Source: Micromonospora sp. C95 (GTDB lineage: Bacteria; Actinomycetota; Actinomycetes; Mycobacteriales; Micromonosporaceae). Taken from it: a stretch of DNA of 64,000 bases. The translations under genes and the position numbers were made by a program. Where the stretch lies: contig NZ_JAGPXT010000001.1 in assembly GCF_018070465.1 (NCBI RefSeq), positions 248,001-312,000 of the forward strand, in the 5' to 3' direction. Below are positions 7,495 through 15,309 of the stretch, piece after piece (within the stretch, counting starts at the first letter, position 1; each line of letters starts with the position of its first letter). The notes beneath the pieces were generated by a model. That model did not search any database. It was not told where the DNA came from and saw nothing but the letters and a program-made list of their open reading frames with translations.

Positions 7495-9009
7495 TCAGTA
7501 GCGCCACGGGTGGCCGGATTCGCGGTACTCCTCGATCGGCACCAGCGGCACCCCGGGTGCCATCCGGTCGACGTAGAGCCGGCCCTCCAGGTGGTCGATC
7601 TCGTGCGCGACCAGGCGGGCCATGCCGAACTCGAAGGACGTGATGATCCGACCGCCGTCGAACTGTGCGTGTTCGACGTCCAGCCGCAGCGGTCGTGGCA
7701 CCAGGCCGCGATGGTCGAAGAAGGAGAGGCATCCCTCGTACTGTTCGTCGGTGTGTGGCGCCGCGTCGACCACCCGGGGGTTGAGCAGCACGACCGGCTC
7801 GACGGTGCGGTCCGGCGGGCGGACCACCGCGGCGGCCCGGTCGAGGTCGAGCTGCGGTGCGGCGATTCCCACTCCCTTGGTGAAGGGGTGCAGTTCGTCC
7901 AGCCGGGCCAGCGCGGTGACCAGCCGGTCGATGATCTCCCGGGCGAGCGATTCCTCGCGCGGCAGGTCGAACGGACGGGCCGGCTGGCGCAGCAGGTCCG
8001 CGCCGCGCTGCACGATGCCGAACCCGCGCATCCGATCCGACGGTCGGACGCGCCCGCCTTCCGCCTCGGGCTCCGGTTGGGCCCGAAATCGCCACTGCAA
8101 CCGGTATCGGGCGTTCAGCGGCGGCTCGTCGGTCGCCCAGTCGAAGATCGCCCGGTCGCCCTCGTCGCTACGGGTCACCGCGGTCCGCAGCGGGCCCTCC
8201 TCCGCCGAGAGCGAGGTTTCGGCGCCCCAGACCTGCGGATCCAGTGCCACCGGCAGGTCCAGGCGTACGGCGAGGTGCCGGGTCGGTACGCGGACCGCCC
8301 GCTGGAACCACGGCCCCCACTTGTCCTGCCCGACGGTGTACGCGTACTCGATGGTGGCGCGGCGACCGGGGTAGAGCGGAAAGCGGCGTTCGCCGTTCTC
8401 GAAGAGGAGCCAGATCTCCTTGAACGCGTCCCGGTCGTGCTTGGCGCGCCAGTGCATGGTTTCCCGCTCGCCGGACTCCTCGCGGCAGGCGGACAGTTGC
8501 AGCTCGGCGAAGCTGAGCGGGTGTTCCCGGTGATGGCGGTTGGAGCGGCCCGGGTCGTTCGGGTAGCGGTCGACGGCGACGCGGATCAGGTAGCGGGTGA
8601 CCGGCTCGACTCCGGCGTTGTACAGCTCACGGCGGATGACGCAGCGGTACGCGCCCTCGGTGTGGGTGAGGACGGCCGTCTCGCGTTCGACGATCAGTCC
8701 GGTGCCGGGCGGCATCCACTGGCCGGGCAGGCCGCCTTCCCGGTGGTTGCGTTCGCCGCGGGCGTGGCGAAGGTCGTCGTACTCCCGGAAGCGCTGCCAG
8801 ATCGCGCCGCTGGCCTCCAGGACGGCCTCGGCGCGCCGGGCGAAGTCCTCCGTGGGCCGGTGCCGGCGTCCCTCGACGTGACTGACGTACGAGGGGTCGA
8901 AGCCCATCAGGGTGGCGAGTTGTTTCTTGGACAGCCCCCGTTCCGTCCGGTGCCGAGCGAGTTCGGCGGCGAAGGAGTCGGCAGCCCGATCGAGCGGTGA
9001 GGTCGTCAT
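7495..9009 (-). CDS. HTH (XRE)-peptide deformylase fusion protein
   Basis: The product is 504 residues from the ATG at 9009, preferred over the TTG at 9036 because GAGGAA lies just upstream. Residues about 12-68 are an XRE-type helix-turn-helix (SKKQLATLMGFDPSYVSHVE). Residues about 70-320 are an unassigned, probably beta-rich region. The C-terminus carries the three peptide-deformylase motifs: GVGIAAPQ (379-386), EGCLS with metal ligand C427, and HEIDH with H469, E470 and H473. Deformylases remove formyl groups from nascent proteins, but a typical one is 170-220 residues without a DNA-binding domain. The third motif has A instead of the usual Q before HExxH. Catalysis is plausible since ligands and glutamate are kept. 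It faces the fhuF-like gene across 275 bp. Confidence 0.85.
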   Translation of the reverse strand: MTTSPLDRAADSFAAELARHRTERGLSKKQLATLMGFDPSYVSHVEGRRHRPTEDFARRAEAVLEASGAIWQRFREYDDLRHARGERNHREGGLPGQWMPPGTGLIVERETAVLTHTEGAYRCVIRRELYNAGVEPVTRYLIRVAVDRYPNDPGRSNRHHREHPLSFAELQLSACREESGERETMHWRAKHDRDAFKEIWLLFENGERRFPLYPGRRATIEYAYTVGQDKWGPWFQRAVRVPTRHLAVRLDLPVALDPQVWGAETSLSAEEGPLRTAVTRSDEGDRAIFDWATDEPPLNARYRLQWRFRAQPEPEAEGGRVRPSDRMRGFGIVQRGADLLRQPARPFDLPREESLAREIIDRLVTALARLDELHPFTKGVGIAAPQLDLDRAAAVVRPPDRTVEPVVLLNPRVVDAAPHTDEQYEGCLSFFDHRGLVPRPLRLDVEHAQFDGGRIITSFEFGMARLVAHEIDHLEGRLYVDRMAPGVPLVPIEEYRESGHPWRY

Positions 9010-9221
9010 CAGCTTCCTCGTGGCCGGGAGTACCAAGTTTCACGTTGAGTCGCCGGTCGCACACTCATCTGGCACCTAGTCGACAAGAACCTTGACTGAT
9101 GTGCGGTTCCTACCGATACTGCCCCGAGTTTCCGCGCCGATACCGTGCGTAGCCCCACCGGCGCCCGCGACCCGGGTCGCCAACTCGATCCCGCCGTCGG
9201 GTTTCCCTGCGCCCCGAAGTG

Positions 9222-9240
9222 TGGTTAGGCTAGCCTTAGT
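9222..9240. promoter_or_regulatory. IdeR/DmdR-type iron box
   Basis: GGTTAGGCTAGCCTTA (bases 9223-9238) matches 14 of 16 positions of the actinobacterial IdeR/DtxR box core GGTTAGGCTAACCTAA and is nearly palindromic around 9231/9232. It lies about 45-60 bases before the fhuF-like start, the right place for iron-dependent repression of that gene. Confidence 0.8.
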
Positions 9241-9284
9241 ACGGTCATGGACGCTTCGGATCGAGTGGGTCGGGTGACGCGGGG

Positions 9285-10082
9285 GTGGATCAGGTGACAG
9301 CGGTGCTGCCCCGCCACGACCCGGCCACCGCACCCCTGGCGCCGGTCACCACGACCCTGCGGGCCATGTTCGGCACCGACGACCTCCCCGGGCTGGCGCC
9401 GGGCCTGTGCGTCGTCGACGAGACCGGTTGGACCCCGGCGACCACCCTCACCGGTACCCGGCTGCCGGAGCTGCTCGACTCGGCCGTCCGGCTCTGGGGT
9501 GGCACCCCGCACGCCTCCGCCGCGCTCGCCTGGAAGGCATACAGCTACTGGGCAGCGCTGCCGGTGGTGCTCGGTTGGGCCGCCGCCCGTCGGGTGCCGT
9601 TGCTCGACCACACCGAGGCACTGATCCACTTCGCCGACCGGCGCGCCCTGGTGACCGTGGGACTACGCGAGTCGATCCCGGTCGCGGTGCTGCCGAACGA
9701 TCCGCTGGCGCTCGCCGGGCTGCCTCAGGTCCGGGTGGTGGCCGACGAGCGGGAACTGCTCGGCGCACTTCGCGCCACCCTCCTGGACGGGCACCTGTCG
9801 CCCGTGGTCTCCGCGATCCAGGGCGAGGTACGCATCGGCGCCCGCACCCTCCTCGGCTCGGTGGCGTCCGGCATCGCCCACGGGCTGCTGCGTGCCGCCG
9901 ACAACCTGCCCGGTTCCACGATCGAGGCGATCGACACACTGCTCGACGCACTCGGCCTGGCCGATCTGGTGGAGCTGGTGCCCGGGCCGAACGGTGAGCC
10001 GGTCGTGCAGCGTCGCACCTGCTGTCTGGCCTTCACCCTGCCCCAGCCGAAGGTCTGCCAGGGCTGCTGCATCCGCAGCTGA
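9285..10082 (+). CDS. FhuF-like (2Fe-2S) ferric-siderophore reductase
   Basis: The 265-residue product ends in the FhuF-type cluster motif: C246-C247, then ten residues, C258, two residues, C261 (RRTCCLAF...VCQGCC). FhuF-family proteins reduce ferric iron in imported siderophores in the cytoplasm. The N-terminal 230 residues fit the family's length with low conservation. The GTG at 9285 and the GTG at 9294 are both possible starts; GGGGG at 9281-9285 suits the second slightly better. An IdeR-type box upstream strongly supports an iron-starvation role. No siderophore biosynthesis or uptake genes are adjacent. The 3' end is 14 bases from the convergent GT-C gene. Confidence 0.85.
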   Translation: MDQVTAVLPRHDPATAPLAPVTTTLRAMFGTDDLPGLAPGLCVVDETGWTPATTLTGTRLPELLDSAVRLWGGTPHASAALAWKAYSYWAALPVVLGWAAARRVPLLDHTEALIHFADRRALVTVGLRESIPVAVLPNDPLALAGLPQVRVVADERELLGALRATLLDGHLSPVVSAIQGEVRIGARTLLGSVASGIAHGLLRAADNLPGSTIEAIDTLLDALGLADLVELVPGPNGEPVVQRRTCCLAFTLPQPKVCQGCCIRS

Positions 10083-10096
10083 GCTGGTCCCGCCGC

Positions 10097-11923
10097 TCAG
10101 CCTGTCAGCGGGCGCACGTCCCAGAGCCAGACGCCGCCAGTGTGCTCGGGTTCGATGCCGGTCAGCTCGGTCATCCCGGTACGCAGCGCGTCGGCGCGCT
10201 CGTGCGGCCCGAGGATCACCACCCCGGCCCGCCAGTACCGCAGGTCCTCCACCACCGCCCGGCGCGTCCGCTCGGTGATCGGCGGCACCTCGCCGGTACG
10301 CCGGATGGTGCCGAAGAAACTGCTGGTGGGCCGGGGAGGCGCGGAGAACAGGGCGACCCGGTTCCGACCCGGCCGGGTGTCCGGGCCGAGAAAGTAGCCA
10401 CGGGCGATCGGCATCTCCTGCCCGGTACGGGCGGACCAGCGCAATGGCTCGGCGTACTCGGTGTCGGGCAACGGCAAGGTCACCACGCTGCGCCCGCCGC
10501 TGAGGTAGGGACGCCAGGCACCCGAGGTGACGAACGCAGGGACCGGTTCGAGCCGTTTCGTCGGCAGCGGCGTGGGCAGCACCGGCACCAGCGCCATCGC
10601 CAGCCCGGTCACCGTGGCGAAGCGGATCTGCGACCGGCGGTCCGGGTACCGGGACGCCAGGTCGCGGACCTGCGCCGAGCCGTACGCCAGGATCAGTCCG
10701 ATGATCGGGGTGATGGCCAGCGCCCAGCGGGTCGGCACCACCGAGTGCAGCACCGGCAGGTCCTCCAACAGCGCCCACGGCCCGGGTACGCCGGTTCCGC
10801 GACGATCGAAGCGGATCTCCCGACCGAGCGAGAGCACCGCGAAAAGCAGCCCGAGCGCGGCCAGGCCGAGCACCACGACGTTGCGCCGCAGCCACCACAC
10901 CAGCGCCGCCACTAGGATCACCAGTGGCCAGCCGAAGAAGGCGTTCTCCTCGGTGGGGTTCTTGGCCAGTCCGGCGGCGCTGCGGGCGTCACCGGCCAGG
11001 GACTCGCGGGCGTAGGCGAAGAACGAGGCCAGGTCAGTGGAGTAGCCCCGGATCACCCAGGGCAGCCCGTGGTAGGCGCCGGGACCGAAGAACTGCACGT
11101 ACAGCGGGTAGGCCAGCAGCACGGCGGAGCCGACGGCGGCCACCGCGAGGCCCGCGGCGAACGTACGGACCCGGGCCCGCAACTCGGACCGGCCGATCAC
11201 CATCGCGACGACCACCACGGCGAGGCCGATGGCGGTCATCAGCAGGATCTCCAGGTTCAGGAACGCCTGCCAGACGATCGCCAGGGCCAGGAGCAGACCG
11301 TTGCGCAACCAACGCCCGGGGTCACCGAGCCGCAGGGTCCGCCAGATGATCAGCGGCACCACGTACTGCGACACGATGTTCGGATGCGCGTTGGCATGGG
11401 AGACCATGGCCGGCGCGTACGCACAGAACGTCGCACCCAGCCAGGCCGGCCCGCGGGCGCCGGGCAGCACCACGCGGGAGAGCAGGAAGTACCAGGCGGT
11501 GGCCGTGGCGATCAGGCCGAGCGTGAGGAATACCAGGAACGCGGCCCGGGTGCCGAACAGCAGGGTTATCGGTGTGAGTGGCAGAGATACGGACAACACA
11601 GACGTATTGGCCATCAGATTGACCGATTCCGGGACATTCATCCGGTCCGACGAGAATGGGTAGGCGAATTCGGTGACGACCCGGGCACCGTGCGCCAACA
11701 TCCATTCGAATTGCGCCATGTCGGTGGGGTTGTCCCGAATGCCGTCGTCCGGATTCAGCCAAATCCGTGCGGTGACCCAGAAGCCGAGTGCCGCGAAGCT
11801 CACCACCGCTGCGGCATCCCTCCACCGCCCCGAGCCCACGCGGCCACTCGTTCGCTCCGAGCGGCGCGCCACCCTTCCCGCCCCGGACTGCGCCACCCGT
11901 CGCTCCGAATCGGGAGTAGTCAT
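10097..11923 (-). CDS. Polytopic GT-C-type membrane glycosyltransferase-like protein
   Basis: A membrane protein of 608 residues with a basic, low-complexity N-terminus (1-35) and roughly ten to twelve hydrophobic segments between 36 and about 450. After the first membrane segment the sequence DDGIRDNPTDMAQFEW lies in an acidic external loop, as in GT-C enzymes that use polyprenyl-linked sugars. The C-terminal ~150 residues form a soluble extracellular domain. No family could be named with certainty; acceptor and donor are unknown. The ATG at 11923 lacks a clear Shine-Dalgarno sequence. It is divergent from a methyltransferase gene, and further surface-glycan genes lie at 18.5-21.6 kb. Confidence 0.65.
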   Translation of the reverse strand: MTTPDSERRVAQSGAGRVARRSERTSGRVGSGRWRDAAAVVSFAALGFWVTARIWLNPDDGIRDNPTDMAQFEWMLAHGARVVTEFAYPFSSDRMNVPESVNLMANTSVLSVSLPLTPITLLFGTRAAFLVFLTLGLIATATAWYFLLSRVVLPGARGPAWLGATFCAYAPAMVSHANAHPNIVSQYVVPLIIWRTLRLGDPGRWLRNGLLLALAIVWQAFLNLEILLMTAIGLAVVVVAMVIGRSELRARVRTFAAGLAVAAVGSAVLLAYPLYVQFFGPGAYHGLPWVIRGYSTDLASFFAYARESLAGDARSAAGLAKNPTEENAFFGWPLVILVAALVWWLRRNVVVLGLAALGLLFAVLSLGREIRFDRRGTGVPGPWALLEDLPVLHSVVPTRWALAITPIIGLILAYGSAQVRDLASRYPDRRSQIRFATVTGLAMALVPVLPTPLPTKRLEPVPAFVTSGAWRPYLSGGRSVVTLPLPDTEYAEPLRWSARTGQEMPIARGYFLGPDTRPGRNRVALFSAPPRPTSSFFGTIRRTGEVPPITERTRRAVVEDLRYWRAGVVILGPHERADALRTGMTELTGIEPEHTGGVWLWDVRPLTG

Positions 11924-12134
11924 AACAATTCAGAGCGTAGTCGGCCTATCTGGCCAGCGTGCAGGGTTCGGGGCACTGGCGTAGTATCGGCGGAGTTCGC
12001 TGGCCACCACCGATCGTGCACCTACCCCCGACCGTTAATCGGCTATCGCGGGCCCCGATATCCCCGCCGTCCGGGCGGATGGTTCACTCAGTCGGTCCCG
12101 GCGCGGGTCGAGTCGTATCGTGAGGAATCGACGC

Positions 12135-12845
12135 ATGGCAGAAATCACTGGGGATCAGCGCGTGCAGTCCGAGGTCCTGGAGGGCCTCGCCACGGCGGTC
12201 AATCACCGGCGCTGGTTCGTCGAGCTGGCCGTGCCCTACCTGGGCGACAACCCCATCGAGATCGGTAGCGGCCTCGGCGACTACGCCCTGGAGTGGAGCG
12301 AGAGCTTCCCCCGGTTCACCGCCACCGAGGCCGACCCGGACCGCCTGGTCGCGCTCAAGGAGCGGCTCGCCGATCGGCCCTCGATCGAGGTACGCCAGAT
12401 GCTGCTGCCCAACCCCGAGCACGGTGACTACAGCGCTGCGGTCTCCTACAACGTCCTGGAGCACATCGAGGACCACGTCGGAGCGCTGCGCAGCATGGGT
12501 CAGCTGGTCCGGCCCGGCGGAGCGGTGGTCATCATCGTGCCGGCGTTCCAGTTCGCGATGAGCCCGGCGGACATCGCCACCGGCCACGTCCGGCGGTACA
12601 CGAAGAAGACCCTGGCCGCTGCCATGACCGAGGCGGGCCTGCGGGTAGAGAAGATCCACTACGCGAACGCGCTCGGCCTGATCGGCTATTTCATGGCCAC
12701 AAAGGTCTTCCGCCTGATGCCGAAGGAGGGCCCGATGGTGAAGGTCTACGACACCCTGGTCCTCCCCGCCACCAAGGCCGCCGAGCAACTGGTCCGCCCC
12801 CCCTTCGGCCAGTCCGTCTTCGCCGTAGCCCGCACCCCCTCCTGA
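12135..12845 (+). CDS. Class I SAM-dependent methyltransferase
   Basis: The 236-residue product has the Rossmann-fold glycine motif IEIGSGLGDYA, the acidic residue at the next strand (TATEADP) and SYNVLEHIED, as in Methyltransf_11/12 proteins. The ATG at 12135 is chosen over the GTG at 12120 because AGGA lies ten bases upstream. The substrate is unknown; this subgroup often sits beside glycosyltransferases, and here a GT-C gene is divergent. The 3' end is followed by a family-A hairpin shared with the convergent PEBP gene. Confidence 0.8.
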   Translation: MAEITGDQRVQSEVLEGLATAVNHRRWFVELAVPYLGDNPIEIGSGLGDYALEWSESFPRFTATEADPDRLVALKERLADRPSIEVRQMLLPNPEHGDYSAAVSYNVLEHIEDHVGALRSMGQLVRPGGAVVIIVPAFQFAMSPADIATGHVRRYTKKTLAAAMTEAGLRVEKIHYANALGLIGYFMATKVFRLMPKEGPMVKVYDTLVLPATKAAEQLVRPPFGQSVFAVARTPS

Positions 12846-12875
12846 ACCCTTCCCCGGGACCGAACCCGTCCCGTT

Positions 12876-12930
12876 GATCATGAGGTTAGCGGCACTCGCA
12901 GAGATCGAAGTCGCCGCTAACCTCATGATC
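12876..12930. terminator. Family-A intergenic hairpin (bidirectional terminator)
   Basis: A perfect 18-bp stem GATCATGAGGTTAGCGGC (12876-12893) pairs with 12913-12930 across a 19-base loop, between convergent genes ending at 12845 and 12949. The outer motif TTGATCATGARGTT recurs at 26909 and 31284. Confidence 0.75.
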
Positions 12931-12948
12931 GAGCGAGGGTGGGCGGGG

Positions 12949-13482
12949 TCAGCCGGTGAGCTGGTAGGTGGGGCGGGTGGTGGCGCGGGCCAGGGTGTGG
13001 AAGGCGAGGTTAAAGCCGACGTAGGCGGGGGTCGCCTCCGGGGTGACGTCGAGACGTTCGACGTCGAGAGCGTGCACCGCGAAGACGTACCGGTGCGGAC
13101 GGTCACCGGGCGGCGGCGCGGCACCGCCGAAACCGTGCTCACCGTAGTCGTTGCGTACCGTGAATGCGCCCTTCAGATCCTTCTCGGTCGCGCCGCGCGG
13201 CAACTCCGTCACGTCGGCCGGCAGGTTGACCAGCACCCAGTGCCAGAAGCCGCTGCCGGTCGGCGCGTCCGGGTCGAAGCAGGTCACCACGAAACCCTTG
13301 GTCTCGGCCGGGAAGCCCGACCAGGCCAGATGTGGCGAGACGTTGTCGCCACCGGTGCTGCCGTGCGCGTGAGCCGCGTCCATCGGCTCACCGTTGCGGA
13401 CATCGTCACTTGTAAGCGTGAAGGAGGCGACGGTCGGCAGCAGCTCGTACGGGTCCGGAGCGATGGGACGTTCCAGGGTCAT
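12949..13482 (-). CDS. YbhB/YbcL family PEBP (Raf kinase inhibitor-like) protein
   Basis: The product is 177 residues, the normal length for bacterial phosphatidylethanolamine-binding-like proteins. Family motifs are clear: [10 protein letters not shown], the ligand-pocket [21 protein letters not shown], and the later [20 protein letters not shown]. The molecular function of bacterial members is not established. ATG 13482 is preferred over GTG 13488, since GGAAGGA lies nine bases before it. It stands alone, convergent with the methyltransferase gene. Confidence 0.9.
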   Translation of the reverse strand: MTLERPIAPDPYELLPTVASFTLTSDDVRNGEPMDAAHAHGSTGGDNVSPHLAWSGFPAETKGFVVTCFDPDAPTGSGFWHWVLVNLPADVTELPRGATEKDLKGAFTVRNDYGEHGFGGAAPPPGDRPHRYVFAVHALDVERLDVTPEATPAYVGFNLAFHTLARATTRPTYQLTG

Positions 13483-13631
13483 CGACACAGGTCCTTCCGG
13501 TGGAAGTGGTGTTCTGCGTCCCTTTCATACCCTGTGACGCGCTGACATTCGACAGAACCGGCCCCAAGTCCGCCGTAACCGAAAGCGCCTCACGGCGGTT
13601 GTCACCCTGCAACATCTAGCGAAGGAGTCTC

Positions 13632-13790
13632 TTGGCCGGGGTCTGGCGTGACTTCATCACCGCCGTCATCGATGCCGTGCGTCGACGTGACGAGGCGGAT
13701 CTCAATGACGAACGCCGCCGGGCACTGGATCGGCTGGCCGACGAGAAGATCCGCGAGGAACAGCGGAAACGCCCCCCGGAGAGCACCTGA
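13632..13790 (+). CDS. Small charged protein, 52 residues
   Basis: A short reading frame from a TTG start encodes 52 residues. AAGGAG (13622-13627) sits four bases before the TTG, the main support for translation. The peptide begins LAGVWRDFITAVIDAV and continues as a highly charged helix rich in Arg, Glu and Asp (RRRDEADLNDERRRALD). No family is recognised. Convergent with the MerR gene and isolated from other plus-strand genes. Confidence 0.55.
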   Translation: MAGVWRDFITAVIDAVRRRDEADLNDERRRALDRLADEKIREEQRKRPPEST

Positions 13791-13879
13791 GGCAGGTGGC
13801 AGTCACATCGGCCGCGACCACGACCGCGTCGCTGACCACCGTCGGCGGGTTGCCGCTGCGCCCGTCCGACCGACAGCGG

Positions 13880-14245
13880 CTACGGGTGTGTTTCGCTGAT
13901 CGCGATGACCTCGTCGAGGCGGTCCAGGGCGGCCTGCAGGTCGTCGACCTTGGCCTGGATGCGGTCCCGCTCGGCGCGCAGCATCGCGCGCTGCCCGGCA
14001 TCGGTGTGCCCGGCGTTCCAGCAGGGCAGGAGTTCCGCGATCCGCTGGCTGGTCAGGCCAGCGGCGTACATCTGCTGGAAGAAGCGCACCAGGGTGACCG
14101 CGTCCTGCCGGTAGCGGCGCTGGCCGGACGGGCTGCGCTCCGCGGTGAGCAACCCCTGTTGCTCGTAGTAGCGCACGGCGCGTACCGAGACGCCAGCCTC
14201 CCGCGCCACCTCACCGATGCGGATCAGCCGCTCCGTGGCGGTCAT
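13880..14245 (-). CDS. MerR family transcriptional regulator
   Basis: The 121-residue product starts at ATG 14245, with GAGAGGAG five bases before it. The N-terminal winged HTH is typical: IRIGEVAREAGVSVRAVRYYEQQGLL, followed by the arginine-rich wing SGQRRYRQD; a coiled-coil dimerisation helix covers about 80-118. No cysteine-rich metal site is present, so it resembles drug- or redox-type MerR proteins. It is divergent from an SDR gene, and the shared gap contains a long-spacer promoter with a dyad (14282-14313), indicating that it activates the SDR gene. Confidence 0.88.
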   Translation of the reverse strand: MTATERLIRIGEVAREAGVSVRAVRYYEQQGLLTAERSPSGQRRYRQDAVTLVRFFQQMYAAGLTSQRIAELLPCWNAGHTDAGQRAMLRAERDRIQAKVDDLQAALDRLDEVIAISETHP

Positions 14246-14281
14246 GGTGACTCCTCTCACGCCGGCACCGACGTCCAGCGC

Positions 14282-14313
14282 TTGCCCCTGACGTCAGCGT
14301 CAGGTTTTAGCGT
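14282..14313 (+). promoter_or_regulatory. MerR-type promoter with dyad operator
   Basis: The inverted repeat CCTGACG-TCAG-CGTCAGG (14287-14304) lies between a -35-like TTGCCC (14282-14287) and a -10-like TTAGCG/TAGCGT (14307-14313). The 19-20 bp spacing is the overlong spacer used by MerR regulators. The predicted transcription start falls at about the SDR start codon (14321), so the transcript may be leaderless. Confidence 0.75.
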
Positions 14314-14320
14314 AGCCGGT

Positions 14321-15043
14321 ATGGATATCAACAACTCTGTTGCCCTGGTCACCGGGGCCAATCGCGGCCTGGGCCGCGCCTTCGCCAAGCGCCTGCTCGA
14401 ACGCGGCGCCCGCAAGGTCTACGCGACAGCCCGCCGGCCCGAGAGCGTCGATCTGCCCGGAGTCGAGGTGCTGCCGCTCGACATCGCCGACGCCGCCTCC
14501 CTACGCGCCGCCGCCGAGGCCGCCCCGGACGTCTCGCTGCTCGTCAACAACGCGGGAATCCAGACCGGCACCGACCTGGTGACGGGTTCGCTTGCCGCGA
14601 TTCGGCACGAACTGGAGACGAACGTGCTCGGTCATCTGGGGATGATCCGGGAGTTCGCGCCGACGCTCGCCCGCAACGGCGGGGGCGCGATCGTGAACGT
14701 CCTCTCCGCCATGTCGTGGTTCGGAGTCCAGGGTGCCAACGCCTACCACCTGACCAAGGCCGCCGCGTGGGCCATGACCAACGGGGTCCGCCTGGAACTC
14801 GCCGAACAGCGCACCCTCGTGACGGCGGTGCACCTCGGCCTGGCCGACACCGACATGTCCGCGGGCTGGCCTGTGGACAAGATCGCACCGTCGGACCTGG
14901 CCGACGCGGCGCTCGACGGTGTCGAAGCGGGCTCCGCCGAGGTTCTCGCGGACCAGTGGAGCCGGGACGTCAAGTCCCGACTGACGCTGAAACCGGAAGA
15001 GTTCAACGCCGCGATGGACCGCGCCCTGGCGACGCTGACCTGA
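14321..15043 (+). CDS. SDR family NAD(P)-dependent oxidoreductase
   Basis: The 240-residue product is a classical short-chain dehydrogenase. TGANRGLGRA (near residue 10) binds the cofactor, NNAG follows strand 4, and the catalytic Ser-Tyr-Lys set is in NVLSAMSW...AYHLTKAA. The substrate is unknown. The ATG at 14321 lies seven bases after a -10-like TAGCGT with no Shine-Dalgarno sequence, indicating leaderless translation; the longer frame upstream overlaps the MerR gene and is not coding. Control by the divergent MerR protein is likely. Confidence 0.9.
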   Translation: MDINNSVALVTGANRGLGRAFAKRLLERGARKVYATARRPESVDLPGVEVLPLDIADAASLRAAAEAAPDVSLLVNNAGIQTGTDLVTGSLAAIRHELETNVLGHLGMIREFAPTLARNGGGAIVNVLSAMSWFGVQGANAYHLTKAAAWAMTNGVRLELAEQRTLVTAVHLGLADTDMSAGWPVDKIAPSDLADAALDGVEAGSAEVLADQWSRDVKSRLTLKPEEFNAAMDRALATLT

Positions 15044-15091
15044 GCCGTCCTTGCACCCGAGCAAGGGACTCCCATTCGCGGGCCAGGTGGG

Positions 15092-15178
15092 CGGAGGGTG
15101 TGGGATTCGAACCCACGAAGACATCGCTGCCTTACCGGTTTTCAAGACCAGCGCCATCGGCCACTAGGCGAACCCTCC
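15092..15178 (-). tRNA. tRNA-Ser (anticodon TGA)
   Basis: The minus strand gives an 87-nt class II tRNA: acceptor GGAGGGT/ACCCTCC, anticodon loop CTTGAAA with anticodon TGA, long variable arm (plus-strand bases about 15114-15132) and T-loop TTCGAAT. Discriminator G at 15092; CCA not encoded. It reads UCA/UCG-type serine codons. Confidence 0.95.
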
Positions 15179-15309
15179 CGGACCACGCGGTGCGCGGCCG
15201 TGCCTAGTCTGCCACGCCGTGTACGCCAGCGAACGGCCGAGCCACCCGGGCGGTGAGGACGGTGCGGGGCGCGACGTGGAGCCGGCTCAGGATCGGGTAA
15301 GACTGGGAC

